This document shows, in pieces, positions 63,719 to 64,000 of a stretch of DNA of 64,000 nt (position 1 is its first letter; every line of letters starts with the position of its first letter). A model generated the notes under the pieces. The model did not search any database. It saw only the letters and a program-made list of their open reading frames with translations, and had not been told where the DNA came from. This DNA is from Reticulitermes speratus (Eukaryota > Arthropoda > Insecta > Blattodea > Rhinotermitidae). A program made the translations under genes and the position numbers. Location of the stretch: contig JAJKFL010000003.1 of assembly GCA_021186555.1 (NCBI GenBank), positions 36,754,908 to 36,818,907 on the forward strand, in the 5' to 3' direction.

Positions 63719-64000
63719 CTGCAACAGTATAAAATATCACCTTAAACTAAAGGCAAGAGAAATAATTTTGCTTCTTTAGTTCCATGCAATTTTACGTTAC
63801 TTGTACCGTACATTTTTAATTATATATATCTTATGCAGACAAATGTACACAGTTTTATGTTATTTAACACATTTTTATTATTAAATGCTGCCCAACATGT
63901 TTCTAGCCTATATAAGGCTCATCTTCAGGGGCTCTTTCGTTGAAATTACAACAGCTATATTATTGGTATATAAAATTCTTAAAATGCCGTTAGATGTACT
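63719..64000 (-). other. Intron or promoter-side DNA upstream of exon 1
   Basis: A splice acceptor precedes exon 1, so at least the first bases are intron. It contains hammerhead-like motif 9. No promoter element is recognisable. Confidence 0.6.
63890..63932 (-). ncRNA. Hammerhead-ribozyme-like motif 9 (sense to myosin), all stems intact
   Basis: Minus strand: GCCC stem I, CTGAAGA core, TG, stem II AGCC/GGCT around a TTATATA-type loop, A, GAAAC, palindromic ACATGT, T at the cleavage position, GGGC closing stem I. It lies about 170 bp upstream of the exon 1 acceptor, in the transcript strand of the gene. Confidence 0.64.

Overview
The window is animal nuclear DNA, most likely from a polyneopteran insect of the cockroach/termite type. 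It is AT-rich and intron-rich, and full of decayed transposons, two tRNA-derived SINE families, foldback elements and LINE 3' remnants. The Blattodea placement is inference from remembered repeat families; the insect character and the gene identity rest on the sequence itself.

One protein-coding gene is visible: a class I unconventional myosin of the MYO1A/MYO1B type on the minus strand, running from the start codon near 63711 to beyond position 1. Fourteen coding exons (704-893, 2635-2771, 4397-4595, 6503-6736, 8065-8270, 13505-13652, 16127-16233, 18483-18567, 20802-20815, 21536-21599, 28705-28751, 31895-32094, 46568-46683, 63592-63718) join in phase into about 622 codons of motor domain. 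They carry the P-loop GESGAGKT, switch I NDNSSRFG, switch II DVYGFE, a TEDS-site aspartate and the distal actin-binding segment. The converter, IQ neck and TH1 tail must lie left of the window. Three peculiarities stand out: a one-base frameshift in exon 12, a 14-nt micro-exon, and a decayed tandem copy of exon 10 at 10312-10464.

The remaining ~97% is intronic. The 3' introns (1-21 kb) are short and fairly clean, with one decayed mariner (14.5-15.6 kb), a 420-bp foldback (17.46-17.89 kb) and a SINE. The 5' introns (7.1, 3.1, 14.5 and 16.9 kb) hold most of the repeats: SINE families A and B, a hAT-type MITE with imperfect 8-bp target duplication (34.46-35.03 kb), two copies of an unnamed ~0.5-kb MITE-like repeat (35.4 and 60.0 kb), LINE reverse-transcriptase C-terminal remnants (25.4, 54, 57 kb), two fragments of one DDE transposon family back to back (54.6-56.6 kb), and microsatellites.

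The most unusual signal is a dispersed set of hammerhead-ribozyme-like motifs (CTGANGA, hairpin, GAAAC, palindromic stem III, matching stem I) at about 7.1, 17.9, 25.3, 30.1, 39.3/39.4, 44.7/45.0, 45.3/45.6, 55.5/55.6 and 63.9 kb. Four are inverted pairs inside 0.3-0.5 kb palindromes. Hammerhead motifs are known from Penelope-like retroelements, which is a plausible origin. Several lie in the sense orientation of the myosin pre-mRNA. A second foldback family, with GAAACGT in place of GAAACATGT, occurs six or seven times.
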